Source of the DNA: Serpula lacrymans var. lacrymans S7.9
Taxonomy: Eukaryota > Basidiomycota > Agaricomycetes > Boletales > Serpulaceae
NCBI RefSeq assembly: GCF_000218685.1
Contig: NW_006763293.1
Location: forward strand, 1,857,968 to 1,921,967
Length of the DNA: 64,000 nucleotides
Direction: 5' to 3'
The notes under the pieces are model-generated. The model had not been told where the DNA came from. It did no database searches and saw nothing but the letters and a program-made list of their open reading frames with translations. Below, piece after piece: positions 12,105 through 23,446 of this stretch (positions within the stretch are counted from its first letter, which is position 1; each line of letters opens with the position of its first letter). The translations under genes and the position numbers were made by a program.

Positions 12105-12613
12105 TTGAAAAAAATGGGGATATTGTCTAATAACAACAACAAAAAGGATGAGTCTGGTTTCTTTCCTTGAAATAAACTCCCTGGGCTTACACGGTATTTC
12201 CCAGAACTCCCACTTCTCCCAGTACACATAGCTAGTTGTAGCAAAACAATAGCCAGTGTTACAATTTCTATTGCCTTTATAGACTACTCATTTTTCCTTA
12301 CTCATTGGTTATACCATCAGACCAATGACTCATTTCCTTCACGTATATTTCCGTTCTCTTTGCAGATTGTATTGTCTTGAATAGTAGTTAGCCCTCAACA
12401 GATGAACCTCCCCTAGATAGGACCTAACTCCTATCACTGATCCTATTTCCTATAAATACCTTTGTAACAGTAGTAGTATTTCTTCAATATGATTCTACGC
12501 AGTTTATGCTTACAAAGCTAGACTCCTAAGATCAGACTTCTACTCAGAAGAAGACCAACTCTTGTTGGAAGAACTCTACTCAGAACTACATCCTCGAACT
12601 TGTCTTCAGATAG
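12105..12613. repeat. Probable solo LTR inserted in the transposase-like gene (edges approximate)
   Basis: This stretch separates two coding blocks of the decayed gene. It has promoter-like features: a TATAAATAC box at about 12451 and a following T-rich start region. Similar short words flank it (TCTCTTGAAAA before, TCTCTTTGAAAAC after), perhaps an eroded target duplication. No second copy is in the window. Confidence 0.3.
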
Positions 12614-12982
12614 GTCTCTTTGAAAACCTCAATGAACCCTCGGACTTTGTTAAGCACTTCGTGTGTAACAGCCAGTCCCATCAGCAGCTTGCTCTTTACA
12701 CACCTGACAATGCAGTTGATATCCAAGCGCCGCTGTCTCCTCAACTTGGAGCCCATGCAAATCTCTTGGCCCCGTTGATGTCCAGCCACTCCAAGCCACA
12801 CCATCAGTCACCCCACATGCTGGACACTTTTCAAGGTTCTCATGAAAAAACAGATGAGTGATATTAAGCGGTTTGAGGTATGTTAATTCTGGCTTGATGG
12901 TTGGCTGGAATTGATGCTTTTCCAGGTGGAAATAAGTGGGAGGGATGAATTGAGGACCATATAATGGTATATCTATCTTCAC

Positions 12983-13916
12983 GTTTTGTGGGGCTGTAGT
13001 GCTTGCTAATTTCTTATTTCCATGGACTTTTGTTGCCTTGTAGATATAGTCAACATATTCGACTACATTTGCAGCCCATTCAAACTAGGCTGTTTGAACT
13101 TCGCTGGACAGAATGGGTCGATTCTCTGTCCATGTCTTCACTCGTTTCTGCACCTGATATTTGTAGGTCAGTTTTTATTCCATATATTCTTCCTAGGCAC
13201 ATATACTGACCACTGTTTTCCATTTATTCTCAAATACAGCCTTTTCATTTTGAGGAAGCAAGTTCTTGATGAGGCTCTTGACAACTGCAGGCTCAAATAC
13301 AGACATATTTTAGAGGACTGTCATGGATGATAAGAGACGTTGGTGCACACCTCCTATTTATCTTATTTTTCATATTTTAAATGTGGCCACCTTTGCTTTA
13401 TCACAGTGAATTTTTTCAAGTTAGTTTTTATACAAAATACAGGCTACTATACAGAGACTAGTAGATAGACTATAATGGTGTTATGACCACCACATGAGCA
13501 TAGATTGTTGGGAAAAGCGAGATAAAATATGTAAGACAAAAAAGAACTTGTTTCACCTGTGTGCCAACGTACTATAGTGCAACTATAGATAGAAGCTGAG
13601 CACATATAAGCCTATGATTATAAACACCTGGCCCCTCCAAAAGGCTAAAAAATACTCAAACTGGCCTTGAAAATGGGACCACTGAAAGTGTGACTGGCAG
13701 ACTGTGGGTTCCTTGAGAATTGTAAACTGGGAGTTTATTTGCACAAGAAGACTGGTATGAATAAATTTTAGTTAAGAACTTTGATAATGGAAATATACAG
13801 AGACTTACTCCATCTATATCATGTAACCTCCAAGAGACTTGTAGAATATCTGTAGCGCATCCTAGGGGCCTTGAAACTAACTCGGAAACAATTGTATTCT
13901 CCCCTGCTGTAAGCAC
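12983..13916. other. Repeat-rich remnant next to element A
   Basis: No intact gene. A minus-strand open stretch at 13656-13916 reads like coding sequence (IVSELVSRPLGCATDILQ) and may be an upstream exon of the decayed gene, cut off by the insertion of element A at 13917. Confidence 0.3.
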
Positions 13917-16125
13917 TGTCGATGATGAGAACTGTTGTTAGAAAACCACACACAAAACAAACTAACACACAATCCTCCCAGATTCCACAGAACTTGTTTA
14001 TGGGCTTTGCCTCCTAGAACAGTGGGTGCTCTGGTTGTTTGTGGGGTGGTATGTATGACGATCCTTCAAAGTAAAACCCAGAGATGTATGGGTGTGGGTT
14101 TTGAGGAAGAGGGATAGTTGGAATATAGAAAGATAGGGGCTTTGTGGCGAATATAGATGAGCACTACCTTGCTAATTGTAGCACAAGGTAGGTTTGAGAA
14201 TAACAAGGTGACGAGGTTCCCAGTGATAGCAGGCTCCTGACGCACAAATTGTAGTGCTTAGAAGGACTCTAATTGAAAGGGATGAAAATGACTTTCAAAA
14301 GTGGAGAGTGACAATGACAGCAGATCATAGTGGTAGCAGTGGGAAGTGTTGTGACCACACTGGATCACAAGTAAAAGAATAGTGAACTTGAGATTAGAGA
14401 AGAAGTCTGGATTTGAGTTCTTGTTCTTTTACATGGTAAAATACAGGGGTTTATATAGTAAAAGAAAAGTAGGCTATGCACAGTATAGCTGTGCAAAAAG
14501 AATGAGAAAGAACATGAAGGAAGGAATGTATGCTGACAAATCCTGCGTAGGTAGTACAGGATAAGATTGTCAAAAAAAGGAAAAGAAAGGGATAGAACAA
14601 TAAATGCTGTGAGTAATGTCACAGGTTTGTACAGCCATAAAATAAAGTCCAATAGCAAAAGGAGAGCAGGAAAATCATGATGTCATGGGAAGATGCAGTA
14701 AAAAAAAGGGCAAGGCAAAACACTATCAGTATCAACACAGTTCCTTTATTGTTAGTCAGACATTCTAAAAAATATGTGTCCATAAAAATGATTCAAAAAT
14801 CAAAAATAATCACACTGTAAATGAATGTTCTGCTGAAAAAAAAGAAACTGGAGCCACCGGTCCACCACCTAGTCCAAATCTGACAGTTCCATGGCCTTAC
14901 CAATGGACTGGTTGTGTTGGACCACCTGGTCAAACAAGGGAGGGAGAGGAGTAGTTCTAATTTGGAACAAGTGAGTCTCAGGCAGTGTGTGGTAGGTGTA
15001 GCTGTAGCGAAGACGATGGATAAAAGATAAGTGTACCCAAGTAAATGGGACAGCGATGAACATGGGCAACGCAAGGGGATGAACCTTCTCCAGCTCAAAA
15101 ACTACCCACCCACGCTCCAACCAGGTGAGACGAGCGACCGATGTTTTGATAGTATATGATGGCAGATCGACGTCATGAAGATGGACCTGTTGCCCTATTT
15201 GGACCGGCCGCCGGGGCTTTGCTGATATCAGCAGTGGCACATGGTAGTCAACGGATCGGCGACGGAAGCGGATAGGAAGTGTAACAACCAAGAGTTAGTT
15301 ACTCTGGCACACACAGAACACACTATAAGGAAGATGATGAGGGAGTGGTTACCCCTAGAGCTGCAGAGAGTTTGTTGGTTAACAACAGGAGGACTCGCTG
15401 AGGAGTCTCCTTGATCTATTGGGGTATATATACTACTACAGGTTTGTTTGTACTTATGTACTGTACAGTTGATAAAGTTAGTGGCTGATGATGTTATGGG
15501 GCCTAGCCCACATGGCCAGCTCCACTGTGTGAGAGAGTTGTGTCTAAAAATAAGAAGAAAGGCAATGCAGCGCGGGAAAGGGAAATGCCACGTGGCACCC
15601 TGTGTAAAGGCTAAAGTACAAGGTTAAGGTGGAGAATAAAAGTAAAGGGAAAGTCCGAAAATGTGTTATCGTAACAGGAAGTGGTGACATCAGAAATGGT
15701 GCGGGAGCAAAGAAGATGAGGAGGAGGAGGCTAGAGGTGATGAAGAGGTGGATTAGAATGGGGATCCAGAAACAACTGTCAGGTGAGAATAAAAAGGAGA
15801 GGAAGGGGCCCATGGTGGGGCTAGGTAAAGGAAGGGGAGTAAGGGAAACAACAAAAGCAAGGGCGCAATGCAATGTGTAGCCAGTGGCGACGCAAAAATT
15901 TGCTGAAATGCCGAAACGCGGAAAGTACCGGATGGAAAAGCAAAGGTGAGCGTGACTGGATTGCCTAATAGAGGTGGTGCTGATCAGCCACAAATTCAAA
16001 AAGGGCAATATTAATTACTATTCCACATGGCACTGTGCCTGTGTGGCGCAAAGGCGAGTCTTTTTGAATATTCGCTTCGTTATTGACACCTGTCCATGCT
16101 ACCAATCAACTTTGGTGCATGACAT
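13917..16125 (-). repeat. Element A left (3') LTR, with an LTR inserted in it
   Basis: Matches 23642-25449 over its whole length except for the 402-bp insertion (LTR plus target duplication) at 15275-15681 and scattered substitutions. Short open frames inside it occur in both copies and have no recognisable product. Confidence 0.9.
15280..15676 (+). repeat. Solo LTR, family B, copy 1
   Basis: A 397-bp LTR starting TGTAACAACC and ending ATCGTAACA, inserted into the left LTR of element A. The empty site is visible in the right LTR (GGATAGGAAGTGG), and the 5-bp duplication GGAAG flanks the copy at 15275-15279 and 15677-15681. It has a TATATATACTACTACAGG promoter-like core near 15426. Confidence 0.95.
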
Positions 16126-16246
16126 CCACGGACAACTTGAAATTGCAACTGTCCCTAGTTGCTTCCATAAAGGTAGGGTCATAGGGAATGAAACATGGCA
16201 ACACATTAAAGGGTCATGTCAGCATAAAATTCGTTCAGGTAAGTCA

Positions 16247-19200
16247 TTAATTGTTATCTTCATCATCTGAGTCGTTATGCTCATAGTCAGGTTCATCTTC
16301 TGGTTCATCTAGGTCGTTATCATGATCATCCAGCTCGTCCAAGAGGGGCATAGAGTGGCGGTTGAAATAGGGAAGTAGGCGAAATGCTGCAATTCCTCTT
16401 CGTGATACTGATCCATCCATTTCTTTTAGAACATACGATCCTCCTTTAGTACGTCACACAACTTCATAAGGGCCATTGTAACGAGGCTTTGCTTTACGAT
16501 CCAGCTCTTTCTCAACCTGAGTATTCCGCACTAGAACAAGCTCTCCAGGCTGGTATTCGTTCTTGAACATCCTTTGTGCATAGAGTATCTCAAACTGCGC
16601 TTTAGATCTGAGACGAGTTTTGCGTATAGTGAGTGCAGCTTGTTGCAAATCATCCTGTCTCTTTTCTAGTTGACAAATGCGCAGAGCAATGAGGTCTTCT
16701 GTTGACATTGCAGTATGGAATCCATGAACAAGGAAAGTCGCTTCTGTCAGATCAAATGGTAGGACTGGGTCAACTCCGTGCAACAGATAAAAAGGGCTGA
16801 ATCCAGTAGAACGACGAGTAGTGACCTTGTCTGCAAAGAAGGCATGATGGACCTTGGTTGGCCATAAATCGACATTCCCTTCACAGGACTTGACAAGTGC
16901 TTCTCTTATGACGAAGTGTCCACGCTCAACAACACCATTTGCCTTGGAATTGTAGGGAGAAATGCAAATATGAGGGATCTGGTAACGTTCCACAAGCTCT
17001 TCAAATGCTCCTTTGACTTCGCTTCCATTATCTGTGACAACTTCTCCTATAGCTCCATAGCTCCAGATGATTTCTTCCCAGAAAAAGCGAGCAAGATTAT
17101 GTGCAGATGCTTTCTTCAATGCTCTTCCTTCTGCAGCAAGTGACAGATCATCTCTTGCAGCAACAAGATATCGATATCCTCTGGCCTTGGGCATGAGCAT
17201 AATGTCGACATAGACTTTGGTGAAGATTGTAGGAGGTGATGAGATGGTAAGTGGGACTTCACTTTTGCGTACACTTCGAATCTGGCATTCATGGCAGGTG
17301 CGAATATGATGCTTGACATCCTGTAACATATGGGGCCAGTAAAAGCGCTCTCTGACTGTAGAGAATACACCATTGACTCCTCTGTGACCAAGCCTTTCAT
17401 GTGCTTCAGTAAGGATGTGAAGTCGAAGGTCAGGATTGAAGATGACTTTAAGAGGAGGAGCAGAGTGACAACGCTTGAACATGCTGTCTCCTTTCAAGAA
17501 GAATTGAAGTGATTGCTTGATAAAACACTTTTGAGCTTGAAGAGAGGAAAATATAGGCAGCTCCATAGTTTGAAGAAAGTGGAAGATTTGTCGAAGAGTA
17601 TCGTACTGGGAAGAATCATTGGTAAGGAACGAAGGGAGTGACATAGGGTGATATGGGAGAGGTCTGGCAAGATCAACAAGAAGAGCAATATCATCAAGCC
17701 ATTCATCTGATTCTTGAGCATCTTCAAAGTCTTCCTCTGTTGGTTGACGACGAGATAATGCATCAGGACCACAATGACGATCAGCAGGTATGTGAATGAG
17801 CTTGAAATCAAAGAGAAGGATGCCCTGAATCCAACGATTGATAGTGGCATTAGACTGAAGATCTGGATCGTTGAGCATGCCTTTGATATACTTGGCATCC
17901 ACCTCAACATGCAAGTGTTTTACTCCTGCAATGTAAAGGCGAAAATGACGAAGTGCTCTGAACAAACCATATAATTCTAGCTTGGGTTGACTGTAATTTG
18001 CCTCTCTATCATTCATGGGAATAGAGCCATAGCGAGCTGGACGCTTCCTTCCATTTTCATCAAGCTGGGAGAGGATAAAACCAACAGCAATCTTGCTGGT
18101 ATCAACTGAAAGAACGACTGGGTTGTGTGACGAATAATTTATAGGGTGAAGTGCTGGTGCAGAAGATACTGCATGCTTCAGAGCATCAAATGCTTCTTGT
18201 CTGCGTTCATCCCATTGAAATTCAGCTCCTTTGCGATACAATTCTGTCAAGGGGCGTGCAAGAGCAGAGTAATTGCGGATCCAAATGCGAACTGTGCCAC
18301 ATAGACCAAGAAAACTGCAAACATCTTTGGGAGTTTGGAGAATTGGCCATTTAAGAATCTTGTCCACCTTGGTACTGTCAGGGAGACGACCTTCTGGGCA
18401 GCATACTTGTCCGACAATCACAACTTGGGGACGACATAACTGAGTTTTCTTTCCAGAGAAAGTTCCACCAGCATGACCAACTCTATGCATAATGCGATGA
18501 ACGTCAATGGCATGTTCCCATATAAATCTACAAATGCCAGGGTTGCCAGGAATGGTCTCTGGGTTGCCATCTGCATCTTCATAACGAGAAGTAGGTCCTT
18601 TGATTGGGAGGTCATCAACAAAGATATTGGCAATATGCGGAATTTCGTCTTGCAAGATGAAAGTCATGCAATTCTGGAATTCTGGAATGGAATTGGTGAA
18701 TCCCATAGGCATAGAAGTAATCCTCAGAAGTCCTAGTGGTGATAGAAAAGAGGTAAGGTCACGACTGTCAGGGTGCACTTTTTGAGCATCAAATCCCCAA
18801 AAAAGATCAAATACAGTATAGCATTGAGAACCAGCAAATGGCTCCACAAAGTCGTCAAGGATAGGTGGTACTCCTGAGTCTTTGATAGTGACTGCATTTA
18901 GTGGCTGAAGATCATGGACAATGCGAATCTTGCCATTCTTCTTCTGAACGCAAAACCACTTAGAGCGATAAGACGACTGGCTAGGCTCATAGACTCCAGC
19001 TTTGATTTTGTCTCTGAGCAATTATATGACTTCATTCTTGATTCCAGGAGGAATAGGAATGTTCTTGTATTCCCAAGGGACATGTGGGAGAACAGGTATG
19101 ACGTAGGGAGAGAAGTAGTCTTCTCTGAACGTTCCTCTGTCAGTTTCCTCGAAGGCAAGACTGCGCTGATTGAGTATCATGATGTGAGCGAAAAGCTTTT

Positions 19201-19810
19201 CCTCTTCTGGCCATAAGAATCCATCAGAGTTTAGCTTCATTTCGTCATACAGGCGCTCCTTGGTGAGCTTTGGCGTGGGAATGAATTCTGGGGGAAGGAC
19301 AGGAAGGGGTGGGAGCGAAAGGAGTGGGTCTTCTGGAAATGACCGAGTGACACGTGCGTCTTCTGGGAATACTCCAGGAACAGGTTTGACTTTGCGATCA
19401 ACACGTTTGTAAGCTCCAAAACTCGACCAATCGGGTGCTGGTACAGGTATAGGGTCCACAATGTCTATCATGTAACTAGGGCTAAAACAAAAAGTGTTCA
19501 AAGAAGGAAAGTGCCGTGGTAGTTTTGCGTCATCTCGGACCGAATAGGATAGAGATGAGGTCGGAAGTTTTACAAAGGGGGGAGGAAAAAGATCAGATAA
19601 GAACGAAAGGGGAACATAGACAATAGAAAAAGAAGTTGGTACAAGAGTAAAGGAAGGAAAAACCGGATAACATAGAAATCCAAGAGGCCATTTTGTACAA
19701 GTAATAGATATATAACAAGAAAGAAGAAAAAGGGAAAAGGTGGCATATGGTCCAAGAGCACTGAATGGAGTGTTAAGTAAGAAAGGAATATAGAAATGTA
19801 TCACCAGCAT
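16247..19810 (-). pseudogene. Element A pol: reverse transcriptase, RNase H, integrase (two in-frame stops)
   Basis: One frame runs from the ATG at 19810 to TAA at 16247-16249, interrupted by TAA at 19022-19024 (after GIKNEV-I, just before the RT domain) and TGA at 16451-16453 (inside the chromodomain-like end, GPYEVV then RTKGGSYVLKEMDGS). Between them lie the RT blocks WFCVQKKNGKIRIVHDLQPL and IFVDDLPIKG (a FVDD catalytic box), RNase H (VVLSVDTSKIAVG), the integrase zinc finger with HERLGHRGVNGVF and CHECQIRS, and the catalytic core VYVDIMLMP, VVTDNGSEVKG and NGVVERGHF. The second stop fits CGA to TGA at a CpG. Confidence 0.85.
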
Positions 19811-20573
19811 CTACCTCAAACTTCAATTGTGGCACTAGCAAGTACCTCAGTGCTGGTGGTGAATGTGGATGCACTGGATGGATGAGTTGTCCTGTTGTGG
19901 AGGTGAATAACCTCAACACGTTCTCATCGACAATAAGTGCGAATACGAGGGAAGACAAAACCGTAGAAAAGGGCGAGGACAAGTAACACTCCCACCACAA
20001 TCTCGATGATGAGAGCTTCTTTAGTAATATGAAACCCTTCGAGCCAGGACATGTTAGGTGCTTGTAATGCTCGATGTAAGCGTTTAGGATGGAGTGAAGA
20101 TGTGTTAGAATCGGAGTAGAATTTCTGGCACTGGTGTGAATAATTGATAATGGCTGAGCTGATGGTGACGTGGGAAAATGATGATAGTGATGCATGGAAG
20201 TTCGAAGATAAGGAGTAGTATCGGATGATATATTGATGGAAGGTTGATGCTCCACTCCTATTGTTGTGGAGAAGGATAAGTGAAGGGGCGGTGAGGATTC
20301 AATCTCCCTTTCATCCTCTTGACTATCATTGCAAATAGTATGCATGAGTGTGCGATTATCAGGAGAAATTGACAAAGCAATAGTAGCATTGGTAGAGGAT
20401 GGTGATGGGGGTGAGTCACTGATATTTGATGGTAACTGTTGATGCGAATATGGGGGTGGTGATTCAGAATCAGTAGATGAGTCATCATTAATTAATCCAT
20501 TTATATGATTGTGTATCGGCTCCGAATCGGATTCTTGTATTACCTCCATCGTCACATTGACTTGACCATTCAT
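19773..20573 (-). CDS. Extra open frame between protease and pol of element A
   Basis: 266 codons from an ATG at 20573, in a different frame from both gag-protease (ends 20594) and pol (starts 19810), overlapping pol by 38 nt. The product is Ser/Pro/His-rich with an ESPPPYSH (PPxY) motif near residue 40 and hydrophobic stretches near the end. It may be a separate accessory protein, or non-coding linker kept open by chance; a second open frame overlaps it (19924-20052). I know no homologue. Confidence 0.3.
   Translation of the reverse strand: MNGQVNVTMEVIQESDSEPIHNHINGLINDDSSTDSESPPPYSHQQLPSNISDSPPSPSSTNATIALSISPDNRTLMHTICNDSQEDEREIESSPPLHLSFSTTIGVEHQPSINISSDTTPYLRTSMHHYHHFPTSPSAQPLSIIHTSARNSTPILTHLHSILNAYIEHYKHLTCPGSKGFILLKKLSSSRLWWECYLSSPFSTVLSSLVFALIVDENVLRLFTSTTGQLIHPVHPHSPPALRYLLVPQLKFEVDAGDTFLYSFLT
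19924..20052 (-). CDS. Short overlapping frame encoding a single membrane helix (element A)
   Basis: 42 codons from ATG at 20052 with a typical single-pass segment, IIEIVVGVLLVLALFYGFVF, followed by a basic tail PRIRTYCR. The same frame is open, without ATG, for about 85 codons upstream. It overlaps the 266-codon frame. It is too short to assert as a gene, but the helix with basic stop-transfer end is unlike random translation. Confidence 0.25.
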   Translation of the reverse strand: MSWLEGFHITKEALIIEIVVGVLLVLALFYGFVFPRIRTYCR

Positions 20574-20593
20574 ATCACATGATGGAGGTCCAT

Positions 20594-23446
20594 TTATATC
20601 TTCATCAGTGGGAATTTGGAAATGACTCTGTTTGAGGAAAGAAGCGAATATGTGCAGTTCCTGAGCAACTGATAATAGATTTGTGCTCTTCCAGGTCCAT
20701 GATTCTGGTCAAATCGCAAATGAGCATGGAGTAGGACATAATCCGCATAAAGGTTGTGGTTTTCATCAAAGCCATGGTGTCCTCTCATGACATAGTCTGA
20801 AGTTAGTGAGAGTGAACTCATGTTGTGACAATATTGAAGGTTGTTCAGTAGACCAAAAATAGCAGACCTTTCATCTTCCCTGATTGAGCGAATATAGTCA
20901 AAGAATGTTTCGAAGGTGCTGGCATTGGGGATAGGGATGGAGGCTTCAATAGTTTCTTCTAGACGAGTCTCCAGGTCTTCCAGTACTCTGAGAGTACTAG
21001 AATTTTCGATTGAACCAATTGGGGAATTATCTGGAACAGGCACAGTTTCTTCTTCTGGGGTGACACTTTCAGCAGCAGTTTCAAATTCATCGGTATTTCC
21101 ATCTAGATCTTCTCCTTTGAAGTCATAGTCTGTGACTAAGAAGCTGGATACCATATTGGATACTCCAGATACTGGTTTGACATAGTGAATAGGACGATGA
21201 TCTGATGATACCTTGACTTCCAGAGCTGGGTTTTCGATTTTGCCATCCTTTCTGAAGACGAGATAAGTGCCATTAAGTCTCTCTTCAATGCTGACATAGT
21301 TCCCATGCATCCATGGTCGTCCAAGAAGTAGATCGTATCCAGTGTCTTTCCCAACAAAAATATTGGCATAAGTTTTGACTTCTCCACAGTATAAAGCCAC
21401 ATTGTTGACTAGACCATCAAGTCTACCAAATCCTCCATTGGCATCTTTGACTACAGGTCGAATACTAGTATCCATGGGAAGGCGAATAAGATTTTCCCAA
21501 ATAGTTCGACTGACTATATTGAGAGCAGACCCTGAATCAACAATTGCTGAAATAGTTTCGCCATTAGAGGTAACAGGGACACGAATGAGGTCGGCATGAG
21601 TGATGGCAAGAAGTGATTCAGCTGTCAAGCTTTGGGGCTTGTTGTCTAGTCCAAAATTAACGCGCTTGGGTTTCATCATTTCTTGGAGATTCTGGGAAAC
21701 TTCTTTTGATAGACCAATGACGTTACCAATAGATAGTGGGATAGGGGTGCTGAGAATTTGATCAATGATGGCTTTGGAGTCAAGATTCTGTGAAAGAGTA
21801 GATGAAGTCTTGAGCTGTTTCTTCTGTTTATCGGCAGGGGGATTCTTCTTGGTGTTTTGGGAAGCATCTTCCATGATTACATCGTCATTAGTGGGATCAA
21901 AGATAGGCTGTGCAATATCAAAGATGTGTGGCTTTGATGGGGCAGGTGCTATGGTTGGAACGGCAGGCTTCTCTTCTTCTTTCTTCTTTCCTTTTACAGC
22001 TTTGGCCCAATCTGGTTTAGGAGGAATGTAGACACCATCAAAGACTTGCTTGCGCTTCTCCTTAGACACTCTGTCTGGATGATCCACTGCATAGACAGGC
22101 TCTTCATCTGAATCAGAATCAGAGTCAGCTACTTCAGCAATGGACATAAAAGAAGTCGTAGTGAGGAGGTTAGACTTGGGGATAGTGCGATGTACAGCAG
22201 TTGCTATAGGTTCCTCTCTTGATCGCATGATTCTAGACCCATCAGACACGACAAAGCGACCAGTGTCATCCTTCTTGACAATTCCCTTTGACAGTAAGTC
22301 AAGCATATCTGCACATTCATTGACTCCATGACCAGTTTTTCCGCATCCATAGCAAAGGAAGGGAACACGAGGTGCTGTAGGCAGAGTGGCAGTGGGTGGA
22401 GCAGTAGGCTGAGTGGGTAAGTTGCTGCTTCCTTGAGAGGATCGAGATGGTCTGGCTGACTGGTTCATGAAAGTGGGAGGGCGAAGTATAAGTCGAGCAT
22501 CAGTGTCAAGCTTGATAGCACGATAGTAGAGCAGAGGATAGTTAGGATCTTCAATTGTCATAGAACCCAACTTCTTGATAAGGGTTTCTACTTCATCCTG
22601 TTTGACAGCAGTGTGCTCTTCTTCGTCTAAAGAGTGAATGGTTTTCTTCGACTTGGAAGGACTCAACAACTTTCTCTCTTTCTCTGTCTCAGAGGTGCGC
22701 TTTTTGTCTTTCTTCTGCTTGGTGGTTTTCCTGATATAACGAGGTGGTTCTTCCTCTTTGTCAGAGTCAGAAGAATTGTCCAAAGAACTGGAAGAGTTCT
22801 CTGAATCCGAGTCTGAATCCGAATCATCAGAGTCAAAATCTTCATCATCAAAGCGATCTCTGCGAAGGACATGCTCTACAGCCTTGACAACATTATCAAA
22901 GACAAAAGGCTGGGAGAGATCAAGGGTAGGATCCCTCTGTAGAAGTCTGTTTTCAACGTGATGACGAAGGGTTTTGGGTAGTCCTTTCCAGAAGAAGCGA
23001 TTGAATACATCCTGAGTGATTTTGGATTTGGCAAGAAGCCATCCTCCAACACGAACATACTTCCTTATGTAGCTCTTGAAATCGTCCAGAGAGCCCATTT
23101 TCTTCTTGTGCGAAGCATCGACCAGCTGTTTAAGATGATGCTCTTTAAATTTGGCCTCTGCTTTTGCAGCATCAAAGTACTGGAGAATTTCGTCTTTGAG
23201 ACTGTTCCATGAGGGCGTAATGAAGTGCTTCATTCCTTCAATAATTTCGCGAACATATGTGGAGCAGTATTGGAGAATGCTTGAGCATTTTTCATTGTCA
23301 GCAGTGACATTGTTTGCCTGACAGATGCGCTCATAGTGGAGAACAAAATCCCTGACACGAGTATAGTCTCCCTTGAACTTCTTAGGAGCATAATGAGTGC
23401 CAGGAATTGGCATAGTGATGACTGAGAGAGTAGTAGGTTGATTCAT
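20594..23446 (-). CDS. Element A Gag-protease polyprotein
   Basis: 950 codons, ATG at 23446, intact. A capsid-like region fills roughly residues 15-190, followed by a very acidic Ser/Asp tract (about 200-235), a basic Lys tract, a zinc knuckle CYGCGKTGHGVNEC (365-378, CX2CX4HX4C) and a retropepsin-like motif AIVDSGSALNIVS near 634-646. Such proteins bind and package the element RNA and process the polyprotein. The same reading frame is resumed by pol at 19810, after about 780 nt, so Pol production needs some bypass. Confidence 0.9.
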   Translation of the reverse strand: MNQPTTLSVITMPIPGTHYAPKKFKGDYTRVRDFVLHYERICQANNVTADNEKCSSILQYCSTYVREIIEGMKHFITPSWNSLKDEILQYFDAAKAEAKFKEHHLKQLVDASHKKKMGSLDDFKSYIRKYVRVGGWLLAKSKITQDVFNRFFWKGLPKTLRHHVENRLLQRDPTLDLSQPFVFDNVVKAVEHVLRRDRFDDEDFDSDDSDSDSDSENSSSSLDNSSDSDKEEEPPRYIRKTTKQKKDKKRTSETEKERKLLSPSKSKKTIHSLDEEEHTAVKQDEVETLIKKLGSMTIEDPNYPLLYYRAIKLDTDARLILRPPTFMNQSARPSRSSQGSSNLPTQPTAPPTATLPTAPRVPFLCYGCGKTGHGVNECADMLDLLSKGIVKKDDTGRFVVSDGSRIMRSREEPIATAVHRTIPKSNLLTTTSFMSIAEVADSDSDSDEEPVYAVDHPDRVSKEKRKQVFDGVYIPPKPDWAKAVKGKKKEEEKPAVPTIAPAPSKPHIFDIAQPIFDPTNDDVIMEDASQNTKKNPPADKQKKQLKTSSTLSQNLDSKAIIDQILSTPIPLSIGNVIGLSKEVSQNLQEMMKPKRVNFGLDNKPQSLTAESLLAITHADLIRVPVTSNGETISAIVDSGSALNIVSRTIWENLIRLPMDTSIRPVVKDANGGFGRLDGLVNNVALYCGEVKTYANIFVGKDTGYDLLLGRPWMHGNYVSIEERLNGTYLVFRKDGKIENPALEVKVSSDHRPIHYVKPVSGVSNMVSSFLVTDYDFKGEDLDGNTDEFETAAESVTPEEETVPVPDNSPIGSIENSSTLRVLEDLETRLEETIEASIPIPNASTFETFFDYIRSIREDERSAIFGLLNNLQYCHNMSSLSLTSDYVMRGHHGFDENHNLYADYVLLHAHLRFDQNHGPGRAQIYYQLLRNCTYSLLSSNRVISKFPLMKI

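Larger units (their letters stand above)
8354..12982 (-). pseudogene. Decayed multi-exon transposase-like gene of an Agaricomycete repeat family
   Basis: Coding blocks follow one another on the minus strand with stops and insertions between them. N-terminal side, 12982-12650: a zinc-ribbon-like CPACG and a block WSGWTSTGPRDLHGL. Then SEHIKCE.. (12073-11819), KLMKGGLLSIINKQNEIVSW (about 11580-11500), PEMIVADHCCHV and VVLDVFHFIMR (about 11360-11255; acidic residues in a DDE-like setting), SDGSHIEGLHKGWNSLMRSF and IEMFTALGHDFVHRCNI (11074-10226), ICSGIDPRSL with MEGHIIERV (10096-9698), and a Cys/His C-terminal part near 8830-8620. From memory this is the dispersed family often labelled DUF6729; that name is uncertain. 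It is broken by LTR-like sequence at about 8945-9681 (in an intron) and 12105-12613. Confidence 0.55.

Noticed and set aside
14365..14658. A 97-codon frame (-) found identically at 24092-24385, and a 101-codon pair at 14793-15098 / 24520-24825
   Set aside because: They are duplicated only because they lie in the two LTRs of element A. No motif, and the identity reflects LTR homology, not coding selection.
16126..16160. Polypurine tract before the 3' LTR of element A
   Set aside because: In element sense the bases before the LTR (GTTGTCCGTGGA) are not purine-rich; I could not support a tract.
20258..20488. Several His/Ser-rich frames antisense or shifted to element A and host exons
   Set aside because: Shadows of the 266-codon frame and other coding regions; no independent support.
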